From contig NZ_CP123639.1 of the NCBI RefSeq assembly GCF_029889745.1, positions 1,717,501-1,781,500 of the forward strand: a stretch of 64,000 nucleotides of DNA, read 5' to 3'. Of this stretch, positions 25,613 to 34,386 are shown one piece after another. The notes under the pieces were generated by a model, which was given only the letters and a program-made list of their open reading frames with translations, was not told the origin of the DNA and made no database searches. Position numbers and translations under genes: made by a program. Origin of the DNA: Ligilactobacillus faecis. Lineage in GTDB: Bacteria; Bacillota; Bacilli; Lactobacillales; Lactobacillaceae. Positions within the stretch are counted from its first letter, which is position 1. Each line of letters starts with the position of its first letter.

Positions 25613-28156
25613 ATGTCAGACTTAAATTTAAGTCAGATCCAAAAGAGATTAAATGAGCTTTTTGTAACTTATGGAGAACGAAAGCTCATATTTTGGTTTG
25701 ATCCTAAAAAAGAATTTGAAGAAGAAATTGATAGTGAACAAATTAAGTTGGATGATGCGAAAGTGTATAAGCTTGAAGAGCATTGCCAATTCATGGCTAA
25801 ACGCTTTTTTGAAATTGAAGATACGAAGAATAATTACCTTATTTATGCTCCATTTGAAAAAATTGGAAATGATGATGAAAATAATCATCTTCTAAGTGTT
25901 TTGAAGTATTCTGAACAATTTAGTGCAGATCGCATTTCGATGGTTATGAATCAGCTTGAAATTTCAACAGATTTACGCGATGTTATGGAACAATATTCTA
26001 AATTTTTTGAAGCCAAAGTACGTATTTCTGCTTTTGAAAAATTAGCTCCATCAAAAATAAATTCAAAAGAAGAACTAGAGATGACGATACTAGCTGTTTT
26101 AACTAAATCTAATACAACACAATTTTATAGTATTGTTCAAGCACTAATTGTAGAATATGCTCGGGGATCTAGCGAATTTTATGAGCAACTAACAAAATTT
26201 AATTTGCAGGAGGTATTTTGGAATTATATTGATAGATATTATGGATATGTTTCAGATAAACCGACAATTCAAAAATTAATAATAGCATTTTACGTCAATG
26301 CTTTTTATGGGCAGTTAGGCTATCAAGAATTACCACAGAGTCTAAAGGAATATGAAGTCTTAGATCAAACTACTGCGATTGTGTCATTTATGGATAGTAT
26401 GATGAATGATTCGCGTTATTTGACAGAATTTAATAAATTAAGCGAAAATGTCTATCTCTTAATTGGCGGAGATCGAGTGATAGATAAGATCCCTGTTGAA
26501 AAACTTCTTGTGGCAGATATCTTCGAGGCAACGCATACCAAAATCATACAATATAGCATAGGTCAATTGTTGAGTGGAGATAAAACACCAAGCATCAATG
26601 ATAGATCTTTAGCAGATATAGTTAAAGATAGAGAAAGGTTACATTTTGGTGAACAGTATGTTCATCACTATGAATCTATCTCAAACGCACAGCGGCTATT
26701 GAGTAGTGTAACCAATATTATTACTGATAACTTTTCGATTTTTGTTAAAGAATATGAAGAATCAATCTATCTAATAGATCAGTATTATCGGAATTTTATA
26801 TGGCATTTAGACAGTATTACTGACGATAGAGATTTTGCAAAACTTCAAGAAGTAATTGAGAATACTTACAGTCAATTTTTGGATGAAAGTGCAGATCAGT
26901 GGAATGAGTCCTTGTCACTTAACGAAAGACTATCTGTATTAGATTTCTATGATAACTTTGCTAGAAGTAAAACAAAAACGGTAGTAATTATATCTGATGC
27001 ACTTCGGTATGAAGCAGCTAAAGAACTCCAAGAAAAATTACAAAGTCAAAAGAAACTATTGACAGATATGAAAACTGTATTTTCTGTAATACCATCAGTA
27101 ACGGAATTTGGAAAGGCTGCATCTATACGGAGTGGAAGCGAAACATATGAATATATCGATGGAATAGATGTTCGAGTCAATGGACTAAAAACACAAGGAA
27201 CAAAAGCGCGCGATAAAATATTGAAAGAGAAAAATCAAAATAATTTGGCAATAGCTTATTCTGATGTTGTTGCTAAAAAAAATGCTAAAGAACTCCGAGA
27301 AATATTTAATGGGAAAGAACTAATTTATCTGTATCATGACCAGATAGATAAGACTGGTGATCATGGCCAGGAGGCACAAGTTTTTGATGCTACTAAAAAA
27401 GCAATCGATGAAATAAAAGCATTAATAACATTTATTTCAAATGGAGCTAATGTTTCACGATTTATAGTTACAAGTGATCATGGTTTTATTTATAAGCGCT
27501 CTAGTGTTAAAGAATATGAGAAAATAGAAAATCCGTCTAAATTAAAATCTGATAGGGTGGAGAGACGTTTTATTATTAGTGAAAATCGTTATACTGAACT
27601 GGGAATTGAGTCTATGAGTTTGGGTGATACACTGAAAAATAATGATGAACGTTATATTCATTTTCCTAAAACTGCAGCTATATTTAAAAAGGCTGGTGGA
27701 GGGCAAAACTATATTCATGGTGGTTCCTCACCTCAAGAAATGTTAATTCCCGTATTAGAGGTCAATGTTGCCCGTGGTTCTTCTCAGAAAGAAGCTGTTA
27801 CTGTACGCTTAACAAGAGCTCCAGAAAATCATAGAATTACAGGTTTATCTGTTACATTAGAGTTTTATCAAACTGAAGAAATTAGTGACTCAGTTGATAA
27901 AATGCAGTATTTACTTTATTTTGAGGATGCACAGGGAAATTTAATAACTAATCAAAATAGTTATTATGCTGATTCAACATCTAAACAGTCGAGTGATAGA
28001 TTTACCAAATTTACATTTGATTTTATAAATCGTAATTATGAGCAAAATGAAAAAGTTTATTTAGTAATGAAGGACAATGAGACAAAAATAGAATCGAATC
28101 GCATAGAATTTTTCATTGATAATCCATTTGCTGGTGGTTTTGGTTTTGATATTTAG
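25613..28156 (+). CDS. pglZ: BREX protein PglZ (alkaline phosphatase superfamily)
   Basis: An 847-aa protein with a PglZ alkaline-phosphatase-like domain: metal-site segments VVIISDALRYEAAKEL (about 457-472) and FIVTSDHGFIYKR (about 620-632), plus YHDQIDKTGDHG between them. The N-terminal half is a helical BREX-specific region. PglZ is essential for BREX; it is a predicted phosphodiesterase/nuclease acting on nucleic acid or nucleotides. The ATG follows aaggagga. The stop is 10 bases before the brxL GTG. Confidence 0.92.
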   Translation: MSDLNLSQIQKRLNELFVTYGERKLIFWFDPKKEFEEEIDSEQIKLDDAKVYKLEEHCQFMAKRFFEIEDTKNNYLIYAPFEKIGNDDENNHLLSVLKYSEQFSADRISMVMNQLEISTDLRDVMEQYSKFFEAKVRISAFEKLAPSKINSKEELEMTILAVLTKSNTTQFYSIVQALIVEYARGSSEFYEQLTKFNLQEVFWNYIDRYYGYVSDKPTIQKLIIAFYVNAFYGQLGYQELPQSLKEYEVLDQTTAIVSFMDSMMNDSRYLTEFNKLSENVYLLIGGDRVIDKIPVEKLLVADIFEATHTKIIQYSIGQLLSGDKTPSINDRSLADIVKDRERLHFGEQYVHHYESISNAQRLLSSVTNIITDNFSIFVKEYEESIYLIDQYYRNFIWHLDSITDDRDFAKLQEVIENTYSQFLDESADQWNESLSLNERLSVLDFYDNFARSKTKTVVIISDALRYEAAKELQEKLQSQKKLLTDMKTVFSVIPSVTEFGKAASIRSGSETYEYIDGIDVRVNGLKTQGTKARDKILKEKNQNNLAIAYSDVVAKKNAKELREIFNGKELIYLYHDQIDKTGDHGQEAQVFDATKKAIDEIKALITFISNGANVSRFIVTSDHGFIYKRSSVKEYEKIENPSKLKSDRVERRFIISENRYTELGIESMSLGDTLKNNDERYIHFPKTAAIFKKAGGGQNYIHGGSSPQEMLIPVLEVNVARGSSQKEAVTVRLTRAPENHRITGLSVTLEFYQTEEISDSVDKMQYLLYFEDAQGNLITNQNSYYADSTSKQSSDRFTKFTFDFINRNYEQNEKVYLVMKDNETKIESNRIEFFIDNPFAGGFGFDI

Positions 28157-28166
28157 GAGGACTTCA

Positions 28167-30197
28167 GTGGATCAATTTATTCTAGATAAGTTAGTAGAGA
28201 ACTTCCCAGGGAAAATAGTTCGTAAAGACTTAACAAAAAAGATCAAAGAAGGAGCCAATGTTCCAGTTTATGTATTAGAGTATTTGCTTGGAATGTACGC
28301 TTCTTCATTAGATGAAGCACTGGTAGAAAAGGGAGTCGAAAATGTAAAAAATATTTTGTCCCGCAATTATGTTCGACCAGATGAGGCTGAGAAAATAAAA
28401 GCAAAAATTCGTGAAAATGGTAGCTATACAGTTATTGATAAAGTCAGTGTCTCACTAAATGAATGGCAGGATCAGTATGAAGCGGAGTTTTCTAATTTAG
28501 GTTTACGTGGTGTTCGTATTAGCAACGAATATCTTCAGAAATATGATCGTTTATTAGGAGGCGGGATTTGGTGTATCATTCAAATGGAATATCAATTTGA
28601 TGAAAATGATCCAGTAAATTCTCCATTTATTGTTAAGAAAATAGATCCTATCCAAATGCCAAAATTAGATATCGCAGAATTTAAAAAAAGCCGTGAATCT
28701 TTTACAGAAGAAGAATGGATTACTGTTCTTCTGCGTTCTATCGGTATGGAACCAACTGAATTTGATGAACGAGTTAAGTGGTTGCATTTAGCTAGATTAG
28801 TTCCATTAGTTGAGAATAACTTTAATTTATGTGAGTTGGGTCCACGAGGTACTGGAAAATCACATGTCTATAAAGAAATATCTCCCAATTCTATTTTAGT
28901 GTCTGGAGGGCAAACTACAGTAGCTAATCTATTTTATAACATGGCACGACGAACGATGGGATTGGTTGGCCTGTGGGATACAGTTGCATTTGATGAAGTT
29001 GCGGGTATAAATGTAAAGGATGGAGATTTAGTTCAAATAATGAAAGACTATATGGCTTCAGGATCATTTGCTCGTGGAAAAGAGGAAAAAAATGCTTCTG
29101 CCTCAATGGTATTTGTTGGGAATATTAATCAAAGTGTAGATGCTTTGTTAAAAACTTCAAATTTGTTTGAACCATTTCCAGAAAAAATGGGGATGGACTC
29201 GGCATTTCTCGATAGAATTCACTGCTATCTTCCGGGATGGGAAATCCCTAAGTATCGTCCTAATTTCTTTACAAACGATTATGGCTTGATTACTGATTAT
29301 TTTTCAGAAGTAATGAGGGAGTTACGTAAAACAACATACAGTGACGCCATTGAAAAGTATTTTAGATTTGGATCTCAGCTAAACCAAAGAGATACAATAG
29401 CTGTTAAAAAAATGGTATCAGGATTGATAAAATTAGTATACCCACATGGTGTTTTTGGAAAAGAAGAAGTTGAAAAATGTCTAAAATTTTCGTTGGAGAT
29501 GCGACGAAGGGTTAAAGAGCAACTTAAAAAAATTGGTGGAATGGAATTCTTTGATGTAAATTTATCCTATATTGATCTAAAAGATAATCGTGAAGAGTAT
29601 GTCTCTGTCCCCGAACAAGATAATGAAAATTTGATTCCAGAAGGAATTGGAAAACCTGGTCATGTATATTCTATTTCAACTGGTAATGGGGGAAGAGTTG
29701 GAACGTTTAAGCTTGAAACTCAAATTGTCACAGGAAATGGAAAGTTCAAGGCGATAGGTTTGGGAAGCGATATGACCGCTAAGGAAAAAGCGTATTCGGC
29801 ATATAAGTATTTAAATGCAAATGCTGGAGCGATTAGTTCGCAAATAACGACAACTAAACATGATTTTGTGGTTAATGTGCAAGATTTAAATGGCATAGGC
29901 AATCCGAAAGCTTTAACTTTATCGACAACGATAGCATTGTGTTCAGCAATCTTAAAAAGACCTGTTATCTCAAGTGTAGTTATTTTAGGTGATATTACAA
30001 TTGGGGGAACACTTATAAAAGTAACTAACTTTGCGGATATGATGCAAGTTGCACATGATGTTGGTGCTAAGAAAATTCTTGTACCTACATTAAACAAAGG
30101 TGATCTAGCCGATGTTCCAACAGAGATAATGGCAACTAATATTATCTTTTATGATACGCCAGAGAGTGCAGTGTTTAAGGCATTGGGTGTAGAGTAA
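28167..30197 (+). CDS. brxL: BREX protein BrxL (Lon-like AAA+ protein)
   Basis: A 676-aa protein beginning (GTG) MDQFILDKLVENFPGK. The GTG at 28167 is chosen because it is 6 bases after aggagg; the frame stays open a further 17 codons upstream inside pglZ but without a ribosome binding site. Walker A GPRGTGKSH is at about 226-234 and Walker B VAFDEVAGI at about 272-280. A C-terminal Lon-protease-like domain (about 520-676) includes the DLNGIGNPKALTLST and VVILGDITIGGTL segments. BrxL forms a ring-shaped DNA-binding AAA+ assembly and is the last gene of type 1 BREX operons. The type 1 assignment rests on brxA, brxB, brxC, pglX, pglZ and brxL all being present. Confidence 0.92.
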   Translation: MDQFILDKLVENFPGKIVRKDLTKKIKEGANVPVYVLEYLLGMYASSLDEALVEKGVENVKNILSRNYVRPDEAEKIKAKIRENGSYTVIDKVSVSLNEWQDQYEAEFSNLGLRGVRISNEYLQKYDRLLGGGIWCIIQMEYQFDENDPVNSPFIVKKIDPIQMPKLDIAEFKKSRESFTEEEWITVLLRSIGMEPTEFDERVKWLHLARLVPLVENNFNLCELGPRGTGKSHVYKEISPNSILVSGGQTTVANLFYNMARRTMGLVGLWDTVAFDEVAGINVKDGDLVQIMKDYMASGSFARGKEEKNASASMVFVGNINQSVDALLKTSNLFEPFPEKMGMDSAFLDRIHCYLPGWEIPKYRPNFFTNDYGLITDYFSEVMRELRKTTYSDAIEKYFRFGSQLNQRDTIAVKKMVSGLIKLVYPHGVFGKEEVEKCLKFSLEMRRRVKEQLKKIGGMEFFDVNLSYIDLKDNREEYVSVPEQDNENLIPEGIGKPGHVYSISTGNGGRVGTFKLETQIVTGNGKFKAIGLGSDMTAKEKAYSAYKYLNANAGAISSQITTTKHDFVVNVQDLNGIGNPKALTLSTTIALCSAILKRPVISSVVILGDITIGGTLIKVTNFADMMQVAHDVGAKKILVPTLNKGDLADVPTEIMATNIIFYDTPESAVFKALGVE

Positions 30198-30218
30198 ATC
30201 TTATTACTGATATGAAAC

Positions 30219-30256
30219 TAGTACTAGATAAGTTATTAATGTCTAGTACTATTTCT
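30219..30256 (+). terminator. Probable terminator of the BREX operon
   Basis: tagtactaga pairs with tctagtacta across a 13-base AT-rich loop and is followed by a short T run. AT-rich stem, moderate strength. Confidence 0.55.
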
Positions 30257-30378
30257 AGTATATTTAAATAGTAAGGTATAGACACTTAATTAATTTTTAG
30301 ATACTAATTTCAATTAAAACATGCTATCTTGTAAGTGAAAGTAATCCCTAAGAGCTAGATAAAGAAAGTGTGATTGCT

Positions 30379-30642
30379 ATGAGTAAAAATCGTTATTTGC
30401 ATAAATACTATTTGACGATCACTTTTACGTTGTTGGCCTTGCTCTTTTCATGGCCATTGATCAATGATCTACCGAAATACCTCTTTTTTGTTGCTTTTAA
30501 TTTTGGCATTGCTTTGAGTAGTGAGACTCTAGTCGCTCGTGCGTATCCTGTTGATTCAAGGACTTATGATCTTACTAAAGGGATCTTAGCACTTTTGCAG
30601 TTGATATTTGCAAGTACGTTTCTTTACTTTTGGATGATTTAA
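30379..30642 (+). CDS. Small membrane protein, 87 aa, unknown function
   Basis: It begins MSKNRYLHKYYLTITFTLLA. Three hydrophobic segments (about 11-29, 35-52 and 67-85) are joined by short loops. The ATG at 30379 is used; a GTG three codons upstream is possible, but neither has a strong ribosome binding site. GATC-rich codons are host-like, so the acquired BREX segment ends before this gene. A small hairpin terminator follows. Confidence 0.5.
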   Translation: MSKNRYLHKYYLTITFTLLALLFSWPLINDLPKYLFFVAFNFGIALSSETLVARAYPVDSRTYDLTKGILALLQLIFASTFLYFWMI

Positions 30643-30659
30643 ATCAATATGGAAAGGGG

Positions 30660-30686
30660 CTAGTTGTGATCGTAACTAGTCTTTTT
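30660..30686 (+). terminator. Terminator after the 87-aa membrane protein gene
   Basis: ctagtt pairs with aactag across an 8-base loop and is followed by CT5. Confidence 0.6.
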
Positions 30687-30746
30687 CTAAATGTCATCTA
30701 GAGCCTGAAAAAAGTAACAGCAGATTTAGGAGTCAATAAATTTTAA

Positions 30747-30775
30747 TTGAAAAAAATATTACACAATGTTATCAT
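30747..30775 (+). promoter_or_regulatory. Promoter of small RNA in module 3
   Basis: TTGAAA at 30747-30752, a 17-base spacer and TATCAT at 30770-30775. Confidence 0.6.
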
Positions 30776-30781
30776 TACATA

Positions 30782-30884
30782 TGAAAAAGGAGCTAGTAGC
30801 TGCAACTACTAACTCCGGACGTGGATTATTAAAAGTATTGGTTGAGGCTAATCATGATTGTTATAATCGTGATTGGCTTTTTTT
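30782..30884 (+). ncRNA. Candidate antisense small RNA, module 3
   Basis: A 5' hairpin (ggagctagtag/actactaactcc), the element acgtggattattaaaag shared with module 2, and a terminator (ggctaatcatgatt/aatcgtgattggc plus T7). Stem sequences differ from modules 1 and 2 while pairing is kept. A near copy of the shared element occurs at 31022-31038 in the leader of the opposite peptide mRNA. Confidence 0.5.
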
Positions 30885-30976
30885 ATTATCATATAAGCAT
30901 GAGCGATACTTAGTGACAGCTCTGAAAAGCTGTGCACTAGTCTTGGCAATGCTATGATAATATAGACGACAAGCAA
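30848..30976 (-). CDS. Small hydrophobic peptide, candidate type I toxin, module 3 (42 aa)
   Basis: A TTG start at 30976 lies 7 bases after agagg. The peptide begins MLVVYIIIALPRLVHSFSEL and ends AYMIIKKANHDYNNHD. The hydrophobic VYIIIALP segment is shared with module 2 and the AY..IKKAN end with module 1, so the three peptides are paralogues. The 3' end overlaps the small RNA terminator on the other strand. No longer start with a good ribosome binding site exists. The 31051-31238 stretch behind it holds only inverted-repeat-like AT-rich sequence. Confidence 0.4.
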   Translation of the reverse strand: MLVVYIIIALPRLVHSFSELSLSIAHAYMIIKKANHDYNNHD

Positions 30977-31238
30977 ATCCCAACCTCTACTCTTATCCTA
31001 GTTATCAATCTAGTCACTCCCTCCATGGATTATTAAAGGCGAAAAAGGATGACTATACTTCTAACTAGTCCACTAAATCAACTATAAGGGGAGCGACCCC
31101 TTGTACATTGATCTACAATGATTATGATAGAAAAAGTTAGTTAATGCAAGGGTGGTAGTTATTTTTTTATTTGATGATTTTTGTTGATTTTCATCAAATA
31201 ACATGAAAATCTGATCACAATTGGTATATACGGCGTGA

Positions 31239-31688
31239 TTTTTTATTTTAGCAAATTGGAACCCGATTTTTGCGTGGATCCCGATCGAAACAATGATCTA
31301 TGAAAATCAAGAAGAATATTATAAAGTTTTAGCGATCGCTGATTTTCAAAATGATTCGGATGTATTTATCGATTTTATGTTAGATATGATCCTTAAAACA
31401 CTTATCGCTTATAAAATGAGCGATAAATTCGAAGTTAAACTCCCACCAGAACTTACGGGAACTGAAACTCAAGTTTATCTGTTGCTCAGAAAATATCTAT
31501 TGACGCATAAAGAAATAACAACAGCTATTGCTACAAAATTAGTGAAAAAGTCGGCCTCTACTGTTAGAAAACATATGGCAACCTTAGTAGTACTGGGATT
31601 ATTAGAGGCCCATGGAAGTAATCGCAATCGAGTTTATTCTTTAAAAAATAAAGAGAGATCCTGCTATATAAAGTATGAACAAATGTAA
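31239..31688 (+). pseudogene. C-terminal fragment of a Fic-family protein
   Basis: The open frame after a TGA reads LANWNPIFAWIPIETMIYEN, then YYKVLAIADFQNDSDVFIDFML and a C-terminal winged helix (KSASTVRKHMATLVVLGLLE). This is the normal end of a bacterial Fic protein (FAWIPIE followed by the helical linker and wHTH). The Fic catalytic core with HPFxDGNGR is missing. A Met at 31293 would start a 131-aa protein but without a ribosome binding site, so I call it a remnant. Confidence 0.7.
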
Positions 31689-31729
31689 TCAAACGTGTCG
31701 AATGATTACATTTGAGAAAGAAATATAGC

Positions 31730-31860
31730 TTTTCCTTTCCTAATTTTATTTACTACCGTCAATGCTAGTATTCCCATATCCTAACTAGAGGGTAATGACA
31801 TTGACTAGCTCTGATAGCTTTAGGGTGTAGCCCACCCCGTTATCTTTTTTAGTTTAATAA
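31730..31860 (-). ncRNA. Candidate omega RNA (TnpB guide RNA scaffold)
   Basis: In IS605-type elements the guide RNA comes from the 3' end of tnpB and the right end. Here, on the minus strand, the sequence after the tnpB stop contains a GC-rich patch (ggggtgggctacaccc) that folds on itself and a long-range stem gtcaatg/cattgac, ending near 31750. The guide would be the bases just beyond the right end. Ends are uncertain. Confidence 0.35.
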
Positions 31861-33003
31861 AGCTAAAAGATTAGCTACTGCATTTTCATCTCGATCCATG
31901 ATCGCACCACATTCATAACAAATATATTCGTTATGCTTAGTTCTATGCTTTTGATTACCATTGAGACCGACTTTATCTTCACCAGCCTTAATGAAGCCAC
32001 ACTTAGAACAACATTGCGTGCTCGGATAGTATTTATCGGCTAAGACTACTTTTTTACCATACCAGTTGCACTTATAAGTTAATGCTTGTCTAAAGTAGCC
32101 AAATAATGAACGTTGAAGTCCTTTAGAGGCAACATGTGTCATTTGCATTTTTTTGACATCTAGATCTTCTATTATGATCTGGTCGTAATTAGTGACTAAC
32201 TCAGTGGTGAATTTTTGGATGATATCATGTTGAATGTTAGCCACTTTACGATAATCACGTTGTAACTTGGCTCTCGTCTTAACGTAATTATTTGTTTTAG
32301 TAGCTTTATTCCCATTAACCACACGTTTTTTAGCTAATTTTCTTTGATAATACTTGATACGTTTATAAAGTCGTTTCAAATTACTTGGCAAAGTATTGAT
32401 CTTACCGTCTGTGTAGTTTAAATGTCCGACATTGACGTCAACGGCTGAGTTCTTACCAGTCTTGATCTTCTTTTTTATCTCGACTTCAAAAGGCAAACTC
32501 GCCCAGTACTTACCATTTTCACGATAAATTGAAACAACTTTTAATTCACCTTCTAAGTTCTTAGCACCTTTGAATCTAATATCATACCAAATTTTGATCC
32601 CTCGAGGTTTATCTAGACGTAACTTTCCCGCAACGATCTTAGCCCGATCAGTTTTAAAACCTTGTCTAGGAGCTTTCTTGGACTTAAATTTTGGCTTGCC
32701 CCAATCAGGTTGGGATCTATCAAAGAAACTTTTCCAAGCCTTACCTAGATCAGAGATCGCTAATTGTAAACAACGAGCTGACAACAAATATTGCCAATCT
32801 TCTTTATTGGCTACTAATTCATCACGAACTTTGCGTTCACTAGGTCTAGCTTTCTTGTCGTCTAAAATCAACGAGCTATCGTACATATCATTCCATAGAG
32901 CTAGACCTTGATTCCAACAGTATCTACGATAGTCACATAAGTCATCGAGAACTTTTCTCATGGCTTGATTTGGATAAAGTCTTACTTTTTGAGTTCTTAT
33001 CAT
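31849..33003 (-). CDS. tnpB: RNA-guided nuclease TnpB (OrfB-type transposon protein)
   Basis: A 384-aa protein beginning MIRTQKVRLYPN, the standard TnpB start; the ATG at 33003 is chosen over an upstream TTG because aaggtgg lies 8 bases before it. The RuvC-like nuclease residues are Asp in AVDVNVGH (about 190), Glu in IIIEDLDVKKM (about 286) and Asp in MDRDENAVANL near the end. A zinc finger (CSKCG ... CYECG) lies between the last two. TnpB is guided by omega RNA to cut DNA and maintain its element. All catalytic residues are present. No tnpA is nearby, so mobilisation would need one in trans. Confidence 0.88.
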   Translation of the reverse strand: MIRTQKVRLYPNQAMRKVLDDLCDYRRYCWNQGLALWNDMYDSSLILDDKKARPSERKVRDELVANKEDWQYLLSARCLQLAISDLGKAWKSFFDRSQPDWGKPKFKSKKAPRQGFKTDRAKIVAGKLRLDKPRGIKIWYDIRFKGAKNLEGELKVVSIYRENGKYWASLPFEVEIKKKIKTGKNSAVDVNVGHLNYTDGKINTLPSNLKRLYKRIKYYQRKLAKKRVVNGNKATKTNNYVKTRAKLQRDYRKVANIQHDIIQKFTTELVTNYDQIIIEDLDVKKMQMTHVASKGLQRSLFGYFRQALTYKCNWYGKKVVLADKYYPSTQCCSKCGFIKAGEDKVGLNGNQKHRTKHNEYICYECGAIMDRDENAVANLLALLN

Positions 33004-33257
33004 CACCTTCACCACCTTCAAAGACTTGTCATTTTTTAATTTACTTTTTTACATAAGTCATATAAGCGACAAGAAAAGTCATGTACAATGCTTACTAAAT
33101 CATTTTTCTGACTATGTGTTGATATTCTAGCATATTACTTGTCGATTAGCAGGAGTAATGAACTTTTAAAGTTCTAAGATATAATACTTATCACACATTT
33201 TATTTTTTCTATAGGTGCTATATCATATTTGAATATGTTTTAATACGTTTTTAGCAA

Positions 33258-34255
33258 CACCATTCGATCGTAAATTTGCAATTAGTTCAAGCTTTAGCAT
33301 TAAATGAATCAGTACAATCAACACGTATTGAAGGTACTCAAGTAACATTTGCCGATATGATCGATGATGTTGCCAAAAGAAACAAACGATCTGAAGTGTT
33401 AGAAGTTACAAACTATCAAAAAGCGTTAGAATTAGGTATAGATTTGATCCAAGCTAATAATCCAATCACTTCTAGAATGATTCGCCGCTTGCATTCAGAG
33501 TTGATGTCAAATAACGCAAGAGGAACAACCTCATCAGCTGGTGAATTTAGAAAAGTGCCTAATTTTATTGGACCAACAAATAAAATCGAAGATGCCGTAT
33601 ATATTCCGATCGATGCTAATCTAATACCTGAATATATAACTAATCTAGAGTATTATATCAATGGTGAAAGCCATCGTACTTTGAAACGCTCTATAAGTAG
33701 CAATGAAACATTGTTAGATAGTACCACTAATCCTTTATTAAAAATTGGTATTATTCATGCTCAATTTGAATCGATACATCCGTTTTTAGACGGTAATGGT
33801 CGTATGGGGCGAATTTTGATCGTTTTAGCAGCTATGCTTTTTGGCGTAACTGATTATCCGATTTTCTTTGTAAGTGAGCAGTTGGAGAAACAACGAATCA
33901 GATATTACAATGCGTTAAATGGTGTTAGGGGAGCTGATCCAGATTGGTATACGTGGCTTGATTTCTTTATTTCAGCTGTTGACTTAATGACAGATGAGCT
34001 TTTGTCTAAGTTAAAGAGAATAGATGATTTAGCTCGAAAGGGAATGCAGTTGATCGGAGATAAATCAACGATCAAGAGAATTTGGCTTGCAATGAACCAT
34101 ATGCTACCGTTCAAGAAATAGCTCAGCAGTTAAATATAGCAACCTCAACTGCAAGAATAAATCTCAATAAGTTAGTTGATTTACATCTAATAGATGTTGA
34201 TCGCGCTAAGAAAAAAATAAAGTGTACGTCAATTACGACCTACTCTCGATATTAA
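33258..34255 (+). pseudogene. Broken Fic-family AMP transferase gene
   Basis: The main frame (33276-34121) has the inhibitory motif STRIEG near its N-terminus, then LLKIGIIHAQFESIHPFLDGNGRMGRIL, the intact Fic active site HPFxDGNGRxxR. The usual N-terminal roughly 60 residues and start codon are missing: the frame is closed by TAG at 33252-33254. At about 34085-34120 a frameshift cuts off the C-terminal winged helix, which continues in another frame (VQEIAQQLNIATSTARINL) to TAA at 34253-34255. Full-length relatives are about 340-380 aa. Fic proteins modify targets with AMP; this copy is probably inactive, although the core could be made from the TTG at 33276. Confidence 0.75.
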
Positions 34256-34341
34256 ATTAAAAAATTCCAATATTGAAATATACATCCATAACTAAAAATT
34301 TCTTTTTATCGCTCGCTTTTTGCGCGATAAACTTTCCACAC

Positions 34342-34385
34342 AAAAACCGGCTAGTCTGAAAGTTATTTTCGACTAGCCGGTTTTT
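34342..34385. terminator. Strong bidirectional terminator between the fic remnant and pepN
   Basis: A perfect 15-bp stem, aaaaaccggctagtc with gactagccggttttt, with a 14-base loop. Confidence 0.9.
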
Positions 34386-34386
34386 A

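Larger units (their letters stand above)
31720..33050 (-). mobile_element. IS200/IS605-family element with tnpB only (boundaries approximate)
   Basis: A tnpB gene without tnpA. The right end downstream of tnpB (31740-31848) has the stem gtcaatg/cattgac spanning the conserved end, typical of the subterminal structures of these elements. The left end lies upstream of 33003 but is not defined; a small palindrome gaacttttaaagttc at 33157-33171 may belong to it. These elements have no inverted repeats or target duplication, so edges cannot be read directly. Confidence 0.6.

Noticed and set aside
28116-28166. N-terminal extension of BrxL inside pglZ
   Set aside because: The GTG at 28167 has an aggagg site at 6 bases and gives the normal BrxL N-terminus; the extension has none.
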